Of a stretch of 64,000 nt of DNA, positions 38,592 to 47,812 are shown in pieces (the first letter of the stretch is position 1; each line of letters begins with the position of its first letter). A program made the position numbers and the translations under genes. The DNA is from Marinobacter sp. (GTDB taxonomy: Bacteria; Pseudomonadota; Gammaproteobacteria; Pseudomonadales; Oleiphilaceae). Under the pieces are notes generated by a model, which did no database searches, was not told the DNA's origin, and saw only the letters and a list, made by a program, of their open reading frames with translations. The DNA lies in contig JACIZI010000002.1 in the NCBI GenBank assembly GCA_014359475.1, positions 62,001-126,000 on the forward strand, given 5' to 3'.

Positions 38592-40124
38592 TTACAGCTT
38601 CGGTCCGGCCTCAGCGATGGCATCGGCCACGTCAAACCTGGAGAAGTTCTCGACAAACTGGGTGATCAGTTCCCCGGCCTTGGCATCGTAGTGTTCCGGG
38701 CTGGCCCAGGTGTTGCGCGGATTCAGCAGGTTGGTATCCACGTCCGGTACCTGCTTCGGCACGTCCAGATTCAGCCTGTCCAGATGCTCGGTTTCCACGT
38801 CGTCCAGGTCACCGTTCTGGATGGCGGTGATAATGGCCCGGGTGGTCGGGATGCTGAAGCGCGAACCTTCACCGTAGGGCCCGCCGGTCCAGCCGGTGTT
38901 GACCAGGAACACCTTGCTGCCGAACTCCTCCATGCGTTTCATCAGCAATTCGGCGTATACGCCGGCCGGGCGCGGGAAGAAGGGTGCGCCGAAGCAGGTG
39001 GAGAAGGTGGACTTCAGTTTGGAGGAAGAGCCCATCTCGGTGGACCCCACCAGGGCGGTGTAGCCACTCAGGAAGTGATAGGCGGCGGCCTCCTTGCTGA
39101 GGATGGACACGGGTGGCAGTACGCCGGTCATGTCGCAGGTCAGGAAAACGATGTGTGAGGGCTCGCCGGCGCGGTTCTCGATCACGCGCTTCTCTACGTG
39201 CTCCAGCGGGTAGGCGCAACGGGAATTTTCGGTGAGGGAGACGTCGCTGTAGTCCGGTTCACGGGTGTCCGGATCAACTTTAACGTTCTCGACGATGGCC
39301 CCGAAGCGGATGGCATTCCAGATGATGGGTTCGTTTTTCGGGCTCAGATCGATGCACTTGGCGTAGCAGCCACCTTCGATGTTGAACACCGTGCCGGGGC
39401 CCCAGCCATGCTCGTCGTCACCGATCAGGTAACGGTGAGGGTCGGCGGAGAGCGTGGTCTTGCCGGTACCGGAGAGACCGAAGAACAGGCAGGTTTCGCC
39501 ATTCTCGCCCACGTTGGCGGAGCAGTGCATGGGCAGCACGTCTTTTTCCGGCAGCAGGAAATTCTGTACGGAGAACATGGCCTTTTTCATTTCGCCGGCG
39601 TACTGCATGCCCGCCAGCAACACCTTGCGCCTGGCAAAGTTGATGATGACACAGCCGTCGCTGTTGGTGCCGTCACGTTCCGGTTCGCACTGGAAGCCGG
39701 CGGCATTGAGAATCTGCCATTCCTGCTTGTCGGACGGATTATAGCTCTCCGGACGGATAAACAGGTTCTGGCCGAACAGGTTCTGCCAGGCGGTTTCGGT
39801 GGTCATGCGGACCGGCAGGTAATGCTCGGGGTCGGAGCCGACGTGGACGTTGGCAACGAAGCGGGTCTTTTCGGCGATGTAGGCTTCCACGCGGTCCCAC
39901 AGGGCATCGAATTTGTCGGAATCAAAGGGTCGGTTGATCGGTCCCCAATGAATATCGTCAGTGGTGCTGGGCTCTTCGACGATATAGCGGTCCATGGGGG
40001 AACGGCCGGTGCGTGCACCGGTGCGAACCACCAGTGAGCCGTTGGATGCCAGTTGGCCTTCGCCTCTTTCCAGTGCCAGCTCGACCAGTCGTGCTGTGCT
40101 CAGATCAGTATAGGTGTTACTCAC
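38592..40124 (-). CDS. pckA: Phosphoenolpyruvate carboxykinase (ATP)
   Basis: A 510-residue gluconeogenic enzyme converting oxaloacetate and ATP to phosphoenolpyruvate, ADP and CO2. The kinase loop [11 protein letters not shown] is preceded by [10 protein letters not shown], and the metal-binding LIGDDEHGW follows. [13 protein letters not shown] and the late [18 protein letters not shown] match ATP-dependent PckA. The order yrfG-hslR-hslO-pckA is the same as in E. coli. A 165-base gap with an extended -10-like element suggests its own promoter. Confidence 0.96.
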   Translation of the reverse strand: MSNTYTDLSTARLVELALERGEGQLASNGSLVVRTGARTGRSPMDRYIVEEPSTTDDIHWGPINRPFDSDKFDALWDRVEAYIAEKTRFVANVHVGSDPEHYLPVRMTTETAWQNLFGQNLFIRPESYNPSDKQEWQILNAAGFQCEPERDGTNSDGCVIINFARRKVLLAGMQYAGEMKKAMFSVQNFLLPEKDVLPMHCSANVGENGETCLFFGLSGTGKTTLSADPHRYLIGDDEHGWGPGTVFNIEGGCYAKCIDLSPKNEPIIWNAIRFGAIVENVKVDPDTREPDYSDVSLTENSRCAYPLEHVEKRVIENRAGEPSHIVFLTCDMTGVLPPVSILSKEAAAYHFLSGYTALVGSTEMGSSSKLKSTFSTCFGAPFFPRPAGVYAELLMKRMEEFGSKVFLVNTGWTGGPYGEGSRFSIPTTRAIITAIQNGDLDDVETEHLDRLNLDVPKQVPDVDTNLLNPRNTWASPEHYDAKAGELITQFVENFSRFDVADAIAEAGPKL

Positions 40125-40209
40125 TTCGACCTCGCCCTCGGGATGTCATCGGGATTGCCCTGCCGTGGATTGGCGGTTTTCTGAGCAATCGGATCAATTC
40201 AGGCGCGCT

Positions 40210-40218
40210 ATTATGCCA
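40210..40218 (-). promoter_or_regulatory. Candidate extended -10 promoter of pckA
   Basis: On the minus strand the sequence reads TGGCATAAT (40218-40210), an extended -10 element with 5 of 6 matches in the hexamer, 86 bases before the pckA start. No good -35 is present, which is tolerable for extended -10 promoters. A palindrome ACCGGCCGGT (40220-40229) lies directly upstream. Confidence 0.4.
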
Positions 40219-40289
40219 GACCGGCCGGTAAAAAACGACTGCCTGAGAACGCCTGTTATTTGCGGCCTGCGGCCATGTCATAGTCTGTT

Positions 40290-41144
40290 TCAGTGCAGTG
40301 AGTGGCCGGTGAACAGATGATCAATGTCGTTCCGGTTGAAGCTGTAACGGGCATGGCAGAACTGGCAGTCCATGTCGATGCTGCCCTGCTCCTCAATGAT
40401 GCTGTAACACTCGTCCTGACCGACAGATTGTAATGCCTTCAGGGTGCGTTCCCGGGAGCAGCTGCAACGGAAGGCCACCGGTTGCGGGTCGAACAGGCGC
40501 ACGGTTTCCTCATGGAACAGCCGGTGCAGCACCGCCTCGCTGTCCAGGTTCAGCAGTTCGTCTGCCTGTACGGTGCGCGCCAGGTGGTTCACCCGGTCCC
40601 ACAGGTCGTCGTCTTCCTCCGTGGCTCCGGGCATTCGCTGCAGCAGCAGGCCGGCACTGGCGCTTTCGTCGGCAAACAGGATCAGGCTGGTGGCGAGTTG
40701 TTCGGAATGCTGAAAATAGGCTTCCAGGCAGCCTGCCAGGGTGTCTTCTTCCCGCGGGACGACCCCCTGGTAACGATGACCCTGCTCCGGCGTGATGGTG
40801 ATCACCATCTGCCCCTGTCCCAGCAGCTCGTTGAAAGACTCTTCCCGCACGGCTTCCTCGTTAAAACGGGCAATGCCCCGCACATACCGTTCATGGGTAC
40901 ACTCCGCCATCAGGGTGCTGACCGGCCCCTGGCCCTGGGCCTGAATTGACAGTGTGCCACTGAATTTCAGGGTGCTGCTCATCAGGGCGCTGGCGGCGAG
41001 GGCTTCTCCCAGCAGGGTTTTCACCGGATCGGGATAGGGGGCCTGGCGGGTGATTTCCTGATAGCTGCTGTTGAGGCGCACCCAGGCACCCCGTACCTGG
41101 CTGTTTTCAAAGATGAAGCGCTGGAACTGATCCCGGGATGCCAT
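40290..41144 (-). CDS. hslO: Hsp33 redox-regulated chaperone
   Basis: A 284-residue holdase chaperone activated when its zinc-binding cysteines oxidise. The C-terminal redox switch is complete: C-x-C in FRCSCSRE and C-x2-C in DCQFCHARY, about 30 residues apart. The N-terminal folding domain begins DQFQRFIFENSQVRGAWVRL in its conserved form. It lies 65 bases downstream of hslR. Confidence 0.95.
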   Translation of the reverse strand: MASRDQFQRFIFENSQVRGAWVRLNSSYQEITRQAPYPDPVKTLLGEALAASALMSSTLKFSGTLSIQAQGQGPVSTLMAECTHERYVRGIARFNEEAVREESFNELLGQGQMVITITPEQGHRYQGVVPREEDTLAGCLEAYFQHSEQLATSLILFADESASAGLLLQRMPGATEEDDDLWDRVNHLARTVQADELLNLDSEAVLHRLFHEETVRLFDPQPVAFRCSCSRERTLKALQSVGQDECYSIIEEQGSIDMDCQFCHARYSFNRNDIDHLFTGHSLH

Positions 41145-41209
41145 GTATCTGATTCTCCTGGATGAATGCTGGTAAAGCCCTGGGTGTGTAAGGGTCGGGC
41201 CCGGCCTGT

Positions 41210-41617
41210 TCAGAGGCCGTGTTTTTCCCGGAACCGCTGGATGTCCCGCCGGTCTTTCTTGGTGGGGCGTCGCGCAGGTGGCAGCTGGGCTGCCTGCATG
41301 GTCTTGCGCTGCCAGGCAAGGTCTTCGTTACGCTTGATGCTGTCTTCGGTCTCGTGATAGAGCGCCCGGGCTTCCGGGGCACCCCGGCGCCGGTCGCTCA
41401 GGCTGTCCACTATCACAATCTTCTCCTGCCACCCCATTCTGAGGGTGACCCTGGCACCGGTTTCCACCAGCTTGCCCGGCTTGCTGCGCTGGTTGTTGTA
41501 GTGGACCTTGCCCCCCTCAATGGCCGCTTTGGCCAGGTTGCGGGTTTTGTAGAACCGGGCGGCCCAGAGCCACTTGTCGAGCCTTACCCGGGGTTCATCG
41601 CCGTGATTGTCCGCCAT
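41210..41617 (-). CDS. hslR: Hsp15 ribosome-associated heat shock protein
   Basis: A 135-residue RNA-binding protein that in E. coli binds free 50S subunits carrying a stalled nascent chain. The S4 domain covers the first 60 residues (RLDKWLWAARFYKTRNLA, then GGKVHYNNQRSKPGKLV). The C-terminus is basic and rich in Arg and Lys. It lies 30 bases after the yrfG-like gene and before hslO, the conserved heat-shock order. Confidence 0.94.
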   Translation of the reverse strand: MADNHGDEPRVRLDKWLWAARFYKTRNLAKAAIEGGKVHYNNQRSKPGKLVETGARVTLRMGWQEKIVIVDSLSDRRRGAPEARALYHETEDSIKRNEDLAWQRKTMQAAQLPPARRPTKKDRRDIQRFREKHGL

Positions 41618-41647
41618 ATCTCCTCTCGGAAGCTGCGTTTGGATCCA

Positions 41648-42349
41648 TTATAGCGCCGATGCATTGCCGGATGGCAGAGGGCGCTGCCGGTACAGCTCGG
41701 GAATCACTTCATCGAAATGGTGAATGCCGGGGATTGCCGGGTGCTGCGGTCGTGCCTTTTCCTGGCTGTCCGGGGCCAGTATTGCCAGGCAGTGCTCAAT
41801 GCCGGCCTCCATGGCGCTGTCCAGCACCGGGAAGCTGTCATCCACCATCAGGGTTGTGTGATTGTGGTAGGGGTGCCGGTCATGCAGGGCGCGCCAGAAC
41901 GCCGGATCCTCTTTCGCCCGACCGAATTCGTGGCTGGAGGCGATCCCGGTGACCAGGCGATCCAGGCCGGTGCGCTCCAGTTTCAGTGCCAGCGGGTCGG
42001 GATGGCAGTTGGTCACGATCACGGCAGGCAGGCCGGTTTCCCGCAAAGCCGCGAGAAATTCCGGTACATGGGGGCGGTAGCCGATACGCTCCCCCACTTC
42101 TGCCTTGAGGCTGGTAATGTCGAGGTTCAGCCGGTTGCTCCAGTAATCCGTGCAGTACCAGTTGAGACTGCCGCGCTCGGCCATGATCATGGGGATCAGT
42201 GTGTTCCGGGCGTCCTCGGGACTCAGGCCGTGGTGTTGTGCGTAACGCAGGGGGAGATGCTGCAACCAGAAATGGTTGTCAAAATGCAGATCCAGCAGTG
42301 TTCCGTCCATATCCAGGAACACGGTTTCCAGTATTGACCAGTCAATCAT
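41648..42349 (-). CDS. HAD-family GMP/IMP nucleotidase (YrfG-like)
   Basis: A 233-residue haloacid-dehalogenase hydrolase. The catalytic motif is VFLDMDGTLLDL (first aspartate about residue 11). Motif II is in VIVTNCHP and motifs III-IV in the region ending LMVDDSFPVLDSA. E. coli YrfG dephosphorylates GMP and IMP; the function here is by homology and the conserved yrfG-hslR-hslO-pckA order. I chose the ATG at 42349 over an in-frame TTG at 42355; no strong ribosome-binding site is visible. Confidence 0.88.
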   Translation of the reverse strand: MIDWSILETVFLDMDGTLLDLHFDNHFWLQHLPLRYAQHHGLSPEDARNTLIPMIMAERGSLNWYCTDYWSNRLNLDITSLKAEVGERIGYRPHVPEFLAALRETGLPAVIVTNCHPDPLALKLERTGLDRLVTGIASSHEFGRAKEDPAFWRALHDRHPYHNHTTLMVDDSFPVLDSAMEAGIEHCLAILAPDSQEKARPQHPAIPGIHHFDEVIPELYRQRPLPSGNASAL

Positions 42350-42427
42350 AAACAACAGCAGCCGGGCGAAATGGATCGCTCAGGCTGCCTCAGGTGTCCG
42401 GAGCTGGCAAGCCCGGAACGGTACCGA

Positions 42428-42760
42428 TTATTCTGCAGCTTGCTGGATTGTGTCATCCTTGCGTCCGGGTTGTGTGCAGCCCAGGCAGCGTACAAAGGTC
42501 GCCCTGGCAGGCCCCACGACCAGTGTTTCACCTGCTTCTTCTGCATTTCCTCCCAGCAGTGAGAAGGGCAGGGAGACAATATAGACGGCGGTGCCCAGAA
42601 TGGTGGTCGCCAGCAATGCCGGGCGCACCAGTAGCGCATCACCGGTCATGGCGAGCGCCGAGGGGCTTTCCTCAACGGTGTTGGCGTACCCCACGGAAGA
42701 GAATGCCAGCAGGCAGGCCGCGAGGAAGGTGGTCAGAGTGCGTGTCAGTTTTGCGGTCAT
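42428..42760 (-). CDS. Small exported or membrane protein of unknown function
   Basis: A 110-residue protein with a signal peptide ending near S-V-G-Y-A-N and one further hydrophobic helix (LLATTILGTAVYIVSLPFSLLGG). The motif T-L-V-V-G-P-A-R-A-T-F-x-R-C-L-G-C near the C-terminus looks conserved in similar proteins I recall from Pseudomonas relatives, sometimes loosely labelled multidrug transporter. That name is not supported by the sequence. The ATG at 42760 has GAGGAG 8 bases upstream, better than the TTG at 42766. Confidence 0.75.
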   Translation of the reverse strand: MTAKLTRTLTTFLAACLLAFSSVGYANTVEESPSALAMTGDALLVRPALLATTILGTAVYIVSLPFSLLGGNAEEAGETLVVGPARATFVRCLGCTQPGRKDDTIQQAAE

Positions 42761-42840
42761 GTTCAATACTCCTCAGTATTGCCATAACTATGAATCATAT
42801 TCCCGCAATTTCAAACGCATTTTGCCCGGACGTGATCAAG

Positions 42841-43653
42841 TCAGCGTTGGCAGTGACCACAGTAAACCGTTGAGCGCTGGCCGGTGCGCACCTCCCGGAG
42901 CGGTCGCTGGCACGCCGGGCAGGGCTGGCCCCGTTTGCCATAAACCAGCAGTGACTGGGCGAAGTAGCCCGGCTTGCCGTCGCTGTTGACGAAATCCCGC
43001 AGGGTGGTGCCACCCATCAGAATGGCGGCGCTGAGGGTTTCCCGGATGGCTTCGGCCAGCCGGTGGTAGCGGTCGGCGCTTATGCGGCCGGCCTTGCGGT
43101 TGGGGTGTATGCCTGCTTTGAACAGTGCCTCGTTGGCGTAAATGTTGCCGACCCCGACGACCACCCGGCTGTCCATGATGAAGGATTTGACCGCCACCTG
43201 CCTGCCCCGTGCAAGCCGGTACAGCAGCGCACCGGTGAATTCCGCTGCCAGCGGCTCGGGTCCCAGGGCATTCAGCAAGGGGTGCTGGTCCGGGGTGTCG
43301 GACCACAGCCAGCAGCCGAACCGGCGTGGATCGTTGAAGCGGATGATCAGCTCGTTATCCAGTTGCAGCTCCACATGGTCATGCTTCAACGGGGGCGCCG
43401 GTCCGGTCACCACCCGCATGCTGCCGGACATGCCCAGGTGCACAATGGCGGTGCCGGCATCCAGGCGGATCAGAATGTATTTGCCGCGGCGGTCAACCGC
43501 GTGGATGGTGTGGCCCTCCATGCGGGCGGGCAAGTCAGCGGGTACCGGCCAGCGCAGGGCCGGGTTGCGGATAAGCAGTCGGCGGATACGGCGGCCTTCG
43601 CAGTGGGGAGCGATGCCCTGCCGGGTGGTTTCTACTTCGGGTAACTCTGGCAC
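42841..43653 (-). CDS. mutM: Formamidopyrimidine-DNA glycosylase
   Basis: A bifunctional base-excision repair enzyme that removes oxidised purines such as 8-oxoguanine. The start is the GTG at 43653: it places PELPEVET directly after the initiator, as required because the N-terminal proline is the catalytic nucleophile. A longer in-frame start at 43749 would bury it. GGAG lies 6 bases upstream. The protein is 270 residues (E. coli 269). The C-terminal zinc finger has CPAC and VYCGHCQR. It diverges from desA. Confidence 0.95.
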   Translation of the reverse strand: MPELPEVETTRQGIAPHCEGRRIRRLLIRNPALRWPVPADLPARMEGHTIHAVDRRGKYILIRLDAGTAIVHLGMSGSMRVVTGPAPPLKHDHVELQLDNELIIRFNDPRRFGCWLWSDTPDQHPLLNALGPEPLAAEFTGALLYRLARGRQVAVKSFIMDSRVVVGVGNIYANEALFKAGIHPNRKAGRISADRYHRLAEAIRETLSAAILMGGTTLRDFVNSDGKPGYFAQSLLVYGKRGQPCPACQRPLREVRTGQRSTVYCGHCQR

Positions 43654-43789
43654 AGTGATCTCCGGTGACTGGCAAGCGGCCGGGAACAGCCCTGCGTACC
43701 CGGACCATAACCCGCGGGTAAGTGTAATCAGTAACAAAAAAGCCGACAAATTGAGGTTGTTCAGGCTTACGGCTGTACGCTAAAGTAGT

Positions 43790-43799
43790 GGTTACCGGT
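43790..43799 (+). repeat. GGTTACCGGT motif, copy 2
   Basis: This copy lies in the mutM/desaturase divergent region, 73 bases before the desaturase start. It is extended as GGTTACCGGTTGACC, a near direct repeat of GGTTACC. Confidence 0.4.
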
Positions 43800-43871
43800 T
43801 GACCCTGCACGGTGCAGGGCGGCGGGGGTTGGGAGCGACAGTCCTGACCGCGAATATTTGAGGAAAAGTTT

Positions 43872-45050
43872 ATGTGGTACAACGGTCTCCTGGACCTTTC
43901 GGTAATGCAGCTGGTGCTGGTTACCCTGGTTATGACGCACATTACCATTGTCAGCGTCACCCTTTACCTTCATCGCCATTCGGCCCATAACTCCCTGGAC
44001 CTGAACCCGGTACTGAAGCATTTTTTCCGATTCTGGCTGTGGTTTACCACCGCCCAGAACACCAAAGAGTGGACGGCGATCCACCGCAAACACCACGCCA
44101 AGTGTGAAACCAAGGAAGATCCCCACAGCCCGGTGGTTATGGGCATCAAGAAGGTGTTCTGGCAGGGGGCCGAGCTGTATGCGGAATCGGCCACCCCGGA
44201 AACCCTGGAACGCTATGGCCAGCGCACCCCCGAAGACTGGCTGGAGCGCAGGGTGTATACGCCCCACAAGGAGCTGGGTATTGTCTTTCTGGCGGTAATG
44301 AATCTGGCGCTTTTCGGTGTTAACGGCATCTGGATCTGGGCGATCCAGATGATGTGGGTTCCGTTCTGGGCCGCCGGTGTCATCAATGGTGTTGGCCACT
44401 GGTTCGGTTACCGTAACTACGAATGTGCGGATAATGCGCGCAACATTTCCCCTATCGGTTTCCTGGTTGGTGGCGAGGAGTTGCATAACAATCATCACAC
44501 CTATCCCAACTCCTCCAAGTTGTCCCGGCGCTGGTTCGAGATTGATATTGGCTGGGGTTACATTCGTCTGTTCCAGCTGTTCGGTCTGGCAAAACCCAAG
44601 GGCTACCGGCCCATTGCCCATTGCGTACCGGGCAAGCAGGATGTGGACGTGGAAACGGTGCAGGCCATTGCCAATAATCGCTTCGATATCATGCGCCAGT
44701 ACCGCAAGCGGGTGATGGAGCCGGTGCTGCGTCAGCAAAAGACCCTGATGGATGATGAGATCCGTCCCCGTTACCGCAAGTTGAAGCAGTTGCTGTCCCG
44801 GGAAGTGACCCTGATCAAGCCCAGGGAGAAGGAGCAGCTGGAAACTGTGCTGGAAAACTACGCAGCGCTGCGCCAGATCTACGAGAAGAGCCTCGAGCTG
44901 CAGGCCCTGTGGCGGCAGCGGGGCCTCAAGCCCCAGGAAAAACTCCAGGCTCTGATGGCGTGGTGCAAGGAAGCGGAAGCCAGTGGCATCCGCTATCTGG
45001 AAGAGTTTGCCGAGCATCTGCGGGCCTATTCCCTGCGCCCCTCTGCCTGA
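43872..45050 (+). CDS. Membrane fatty acid desaturase
   Basis: A 392-residue acyl desaturase of the delta-9 type. All three histidine boxes are present: HRHSAH at residues 34-39, HRKHH at 70-74 and HNNHH at 204-208, which bind the di-iron centre. Two hydrophobic pairs span the membrane (about 8-33 and 133-175). The last 130 residues are charged and helical, a C-terminal extension seen in several proteobacterial DesA-like enzymes. It likely makes unsaturated phospholipids from saturated acyl chains. GAGGAAA precedes the ATG; a GGTTACCGGT motif lies 73 bases upstream. Confidence 0.9.
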   Translation: MWYNGLLDLSVMQLVLVTLVMTHITIVSVTLYLHRHSAHNSLDLNPVLKHFFRFWLWFTTAQNTKEWTAIHRKHHAKCETKEDPHSPVVMGIKKVFWQGAELYAESATPETLERYGQRTPEDWLERRVYTPHKELGIVFLAVMNLALFGVNGIWIWAIQMMWVPFWAAGVINGVGHWFGYRNYECADNARNISPIGFLVGGEELHNNHHTYPNSSKLSRRWFEIDIGWGYIRLFQLFGLAKPKGYRPIAHCVPGKQDVDVETVQAIANNRFDIMRQYRKRVMEPVLRQQKTLMDDEIRPRYRKLKQLLSREVTLIKPREKEQLETVLENYAALRQIYEKSLELQALWRQRGLKPQEKLQALMAWCKEAEASGIRYLEEFAEHLRAYSLRPSA

Positions 45051-45059
45051 CAGGCTCAC

Positions 45060-45086
45060 TGAGGCCCGGTTAGTCCCCGGGCCTCA
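45060..45086. terminator. Hairpin between convergent desA-like gene and rsmD
   Basis: TGAGGCCCGG (45060-45069) pairs with CCGGGCCTCA (45077-45086) over 7 bases. It follows the desaturase stop by 9 bases and touches the rsmD stop codon. A pyrimidine-rich tract follows on the plus strand. Confidence 0.7.
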
Positions 45087-45764
45087 ATTTCTATCTTCTC
45101 TTCTCTCCTCTCGCTCCTCTTCCCTGCTATCCGCTTCCCCCGGGGCTGTTACCCGGAACAAACAGTAACTGACCTGGCCGGCGGTTTTGCTGCGATGCAG
45201 GCTCCAGCCTTGCGGAGCTGCCGGCGTTGCCATCTCGCTCTCGTGTTCCACATAGACCCAGCCGCCGGGCCGCACCCAGTGGTTGTCGCTGAGTAGCCGG
45301 AACAGGGGCGGCAGCCATTGCTGGCGGAATGGTGGATCCATGAACACGATATCGAACGGCCGGGCCGGCGCAGCAGAGAGGAAGGCTTCCACCGGCTGAC
45401 AGATCACCTCACCCTGCCCGGATTTCAGCAGTCGCAGGTTGCTGCGCAGCGCAGCGGCCAGGTCCGGCGTGTGGTCGACCATGGTGGCAGTACCCGCACC
45501 GCGGGACAGGGCTTCCAGGCCCAGGGCGCCGGAACCGGCAAACAGGTCCAGGCAACGGCTGCCGGGCAGCCAGGGGGCCAGCCAGTTGAACAGGGTTTCC
45601 CGGGTGCGGGCCGGGGTGGGGCGCACACCGCCGGCATCAGGGAAGCTCAGTTTGCGGCTGCGCCAGTCGCCCCCGATGATGCGCAACTCACCGCGGCCCT
45701 GCCGGCTTTTCTTCTGATGGCTGAGGGTGGGCCGGGTGGCGGGGCGGCGTTTCTGTCGGGCCAT
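45084..45764 (-). CDS. rsmD: 16S rRNA (guanine(966)-N(2))-methyltransferase
   Basis: A 226-residue SAM-dependent methyltransferase acting on G966 of 16S rRNA. LRIIGGDWRSRKLSFPD and VRPTPARTRETLFNWL are the family N-terminus, LDLFAGSGALGLEALSRGA binds SAM, and MDPPF holds the D-P-P-F catalytic motif. The last 15 residues are almost all charged and are encoded by a pyrimidine-rich tract at 45087-45130, an unusual tail. It diverges from ftsY, the conserved arrangement. Confidence 0.94.
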   Translation of the reverse strand: MARQKRRPATRPTLSHQKKSRQGRGELRIIGGDWRSRKLSFPDAGGVRPTPARTRETLFNWLAPWLPGSRCLDLFAGSGALGLEALSRGAGTATMVDHTPDLAAALRSNLRLLKSGQGEVICQPVEAFLSAAPARPFDIVFMDPPFRQQWLPPLFRLLSDNHWVRPGGWVYVEHESEMATPAAPQGWSLHRSKTAGQVSYCLFRVTAPGEADSREEEREERREDRN

Positions 45765-45913
45765 GGCAAAGTCTCCGGATGATCAGGCGGGCCTATGGTA
45801 GCCTAATCACGGGGCCGGATCACCGGGACCCCGATGGCCCCTCACTTCCTCTGGCCAGTCTGATAGAATCATCGCTCGATTTTCCCGCCCATCCATTGCA
45901 GAACGGACAAATT

Positions 45914-47101
45914 ATGACGGCAGAGTGGATTTCAATTGGTGTACTGGCCCTTTTGGTGCTCTGGTTTGTGCTGGATATTGCAGCCAATCGCAGACGTGTG
46001 CCGCGGCCTGAACCTTTCAAACTCACCAGGCCGAAGGCCACCGGGGGTGCGGTACCGGTGGGTGAGGCCGGGGAAAAGCAACCGGCAGCCGGGCCTGAGG
46101 CGGAAGAAGTGGCACCCGCCGAAGCCGTCGAACCGGTGGCCGAAGCGCCCGCACCGGAAGTACCGGCAGAGCCGGAGGAGCCCGCTGTCAGCGTTTTCCA
46201 GCGCATTCGCCAGGGTCTGGGCAAGACCCGCGAGAGCCTGAGTGGTGGCCTGGCCGACCTGTTCTCCGTTGGCAAAAAGATTGACGACGGGCTGCTGGAA
46301 GAGATCGAAACCACCCTGCTGATGGCGGATGTCGGGGTGACGGCTACCACCGAAATCATCGATTCCCTCACCGACAAGCTGGAACGCAACCAGCTCAAGG
46401 ACGGCGAGGCACTGCGCAAGGCGCTCCGGGAAGATCTGCGTGGCCTGCTGGCACCGGTTGCCCGCCCGCTGGAACTGGATACCGGCACCAAACCCTTCGT
46501 GATCCTGATGGTGGGTGTGAACGGGGTGGGCAAGACCACCACCATTGGCAAGCTGGCCCGGCAGTTCCAGCAGCAGGGTAAGTCGGTAATGCTGGCCGCC
46601 GGTGACACCTTCCGGGCGGCGGCGGTCGAGCAACTGCAGGTATGGGGTGAACGCAATGAGGTGCCGGTCATCGCTCAGCACACCGGCGCCGACAGTGCCT
46701 CGGTCATTTTTGATGCGGTCCAGTCTGCCCAGTCCCGGGGTGTGGACATCGTGATTGCCGACACCGCCGGGCGCCTGCAGAACAAGGACAACCTGATGAG
46801 CGAACTGGAAAAGGTGGTGCGGGTGATGAAGAAGCTGGACGAGTCCGCCCCCCACGAGGTGATGCTGGTGCTGGATGCCGGTACCGGCCAGAATGCCTTG
46901 AGCCAGGCCCGGGTATTCCAGCAAGCCGTGGGTGTCAGCGGGATTACCCTGACCAAGCTGGATGGCACTGCCAAGGGCGGTATTGTATTTGCTATCGCCC
47001 GCCAGCTGCAGCTCCCGATCCGTTATATCGGTGTAGGCGAGCAGGTGGAGGACCTGCGCAGCTTCGACGCAGAGACCTTTGTGGATGCTTTGTTTGAATA
47101 A
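45914..47101 (+). CDS. ftsY: Signal recognition particle receptor FtsY with an N-terminal membrane helix
   Basis: A 395-residue SRP GTPase that docks ribosome-nascent chain complexes at the membrane. The GTPase has the P-loop GVNGVGKTTT (201-210), DTAGR (283-287) and TKLD (347-350), preceded by the helical N domain (about 92-185). Residues 5-23 form a clear hydrophobic helix, then an acidic, Pro/Ala/Glu-rich linker (30-90). E. coli FtsY lacks such a helix. The ATG at 45914 is the chosen start; an in-frame start at 45779 would put unlikely sequence before the helix. ftsE follows 27 bases later. Confidence 0.95.
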   Translation: MTAEWISIGVLALLVLWFVLDIAANRRRVPRPEPFKLTRPKATGGAVPVGEAGEKQPAAGPEAEEVAPAEAVEPVAEAPAPEVPAEPEEPAVSVFQRIRQGLGKTRESLSGGLADLFSVGKKIDDGLLEEIETTLLMADVGVTATTEIIDSLTDKLERNQLKDGEALRKALREDLRGLLAPVARPLELDTGTKPFVILMVGVNGVGKTTTIGKLARQFQQQGKSVMLAAGDTFRAAAVEQLQVWGERNEVPVIAQHTGADSASVIFDAVQSAQSRGVDIVIADTAGRLQNKDNLMSELEKVVRVMKKLDESAPHEVMLVLDAGTGQNALSQARVFQQAVGVSGITLTKLDGTAKGGIVFAIARQLQLPIRYIGVGEQVEDLRSFDAETFVDALFE

Positions 47102-47128
47102 CCGGGGCGGCAACCGGGATTCCGGCCA

Positions 47129-47812
47129 ATGATCGAGTTTCGCCAGGTCACCAAGCGCTACGACAGCGATCACACGGCGCTGCGCCAGGTCAGCTTTGCC
47201 CTGGAGCGTGGTGAGCTGGCCTTTCTGACCGGCCATTCCGGGGCGGGCAAGAGTACGCTGCTCAAGCTCATCATGCTGATGGAGCGTCCCTCCGCCGGCG
47301 AGGTGGTGGTCGGCGGGCAGCGTCTGAACAGTCTGCCCCGGCGGCAGATTCCCTACCTGCGCCGCCATATCGGCGTGGTGTTCCAGAATCACCAGCTGTT
47401 GTTTGACCGTAGCGTTTTTGACAACGTCGCCATGCCCCTCGAAGTCACCGGTGCCCAGCCCCGGGATATCGGCCGGCGGGTCCGGGCCGCGCTGGACAAG
47501 GTGGGCCTGCTCAGCAAGGAAAAGATGAACCCGATGCAATTGTCCGGTGGTGAGCAGCAACGGGTGGGCATCGCCCGCGCGGTGGTCAACAAGCCGCCGG
47601 TGCTGCTGGCGGATGAGCCCACCGGTAATCTGGACCCGCAACTTTCCGCCGACATCATGGATCTGTTCGGTCAGTTCAGTCGGGTGGGGGTGACGGTGTT
47701 GATTGCCACCCACGACATTGCCCTGATCAACCGTCTCGGGCGGCGTACACTCACACTGGAAGAGGGTGAACTGATCGCCGGCGGAACCCGCTGGGGGGGT
47801 GCCCGTGGCTGA
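47129..47812 (+). CDS. ftsE: Cell division ATP-binding protein FtsE
   Basis: A 227-residue ABC ATPase that, with FtsX, activates peptidoglycan hydrolases at the division site. Walker [10 protein letters not shown] is at residues 35-43, the signature [14 protein letters not shown] is mid-protein, and [10 protein letters not shown] is Walker B. It overlaps ftsX by 14 bases (or 8 with the alternative ftsX start). Confidence 0.96.
   Translation: MIEFRQVTKRYDSDHTALRQVSFALERGELAFLTGHSGAGKSTLLKLIMLMERPSAGEVVVGGQRLNSLPRRQIPYLRRHIGVVFQNHQLLFDRSVFDNVAMPLEVTGAQPRDIGRRVRAALDKVGLLSKEKMNPMQLSGGEQQRVGIARAVVNKPPVLLADEPTGNLDPQLSADIMDLFGQFSRVGVTVLIATHDIALINRLGRRTLTLEEGELIAGGTRWGGARG

Noticed and set aside
38375..38656. 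93-codon minus-strand frame between the lipoprotein gene and pckA
   Set aside because: It spans a strong terminator and the end of pckA and has no recognisable sequence.
43653..43749. Longer MutM start
   Set aside because: The N-terminal proline must follow the initiator for catalysis, so the GTG at 43653 is right.
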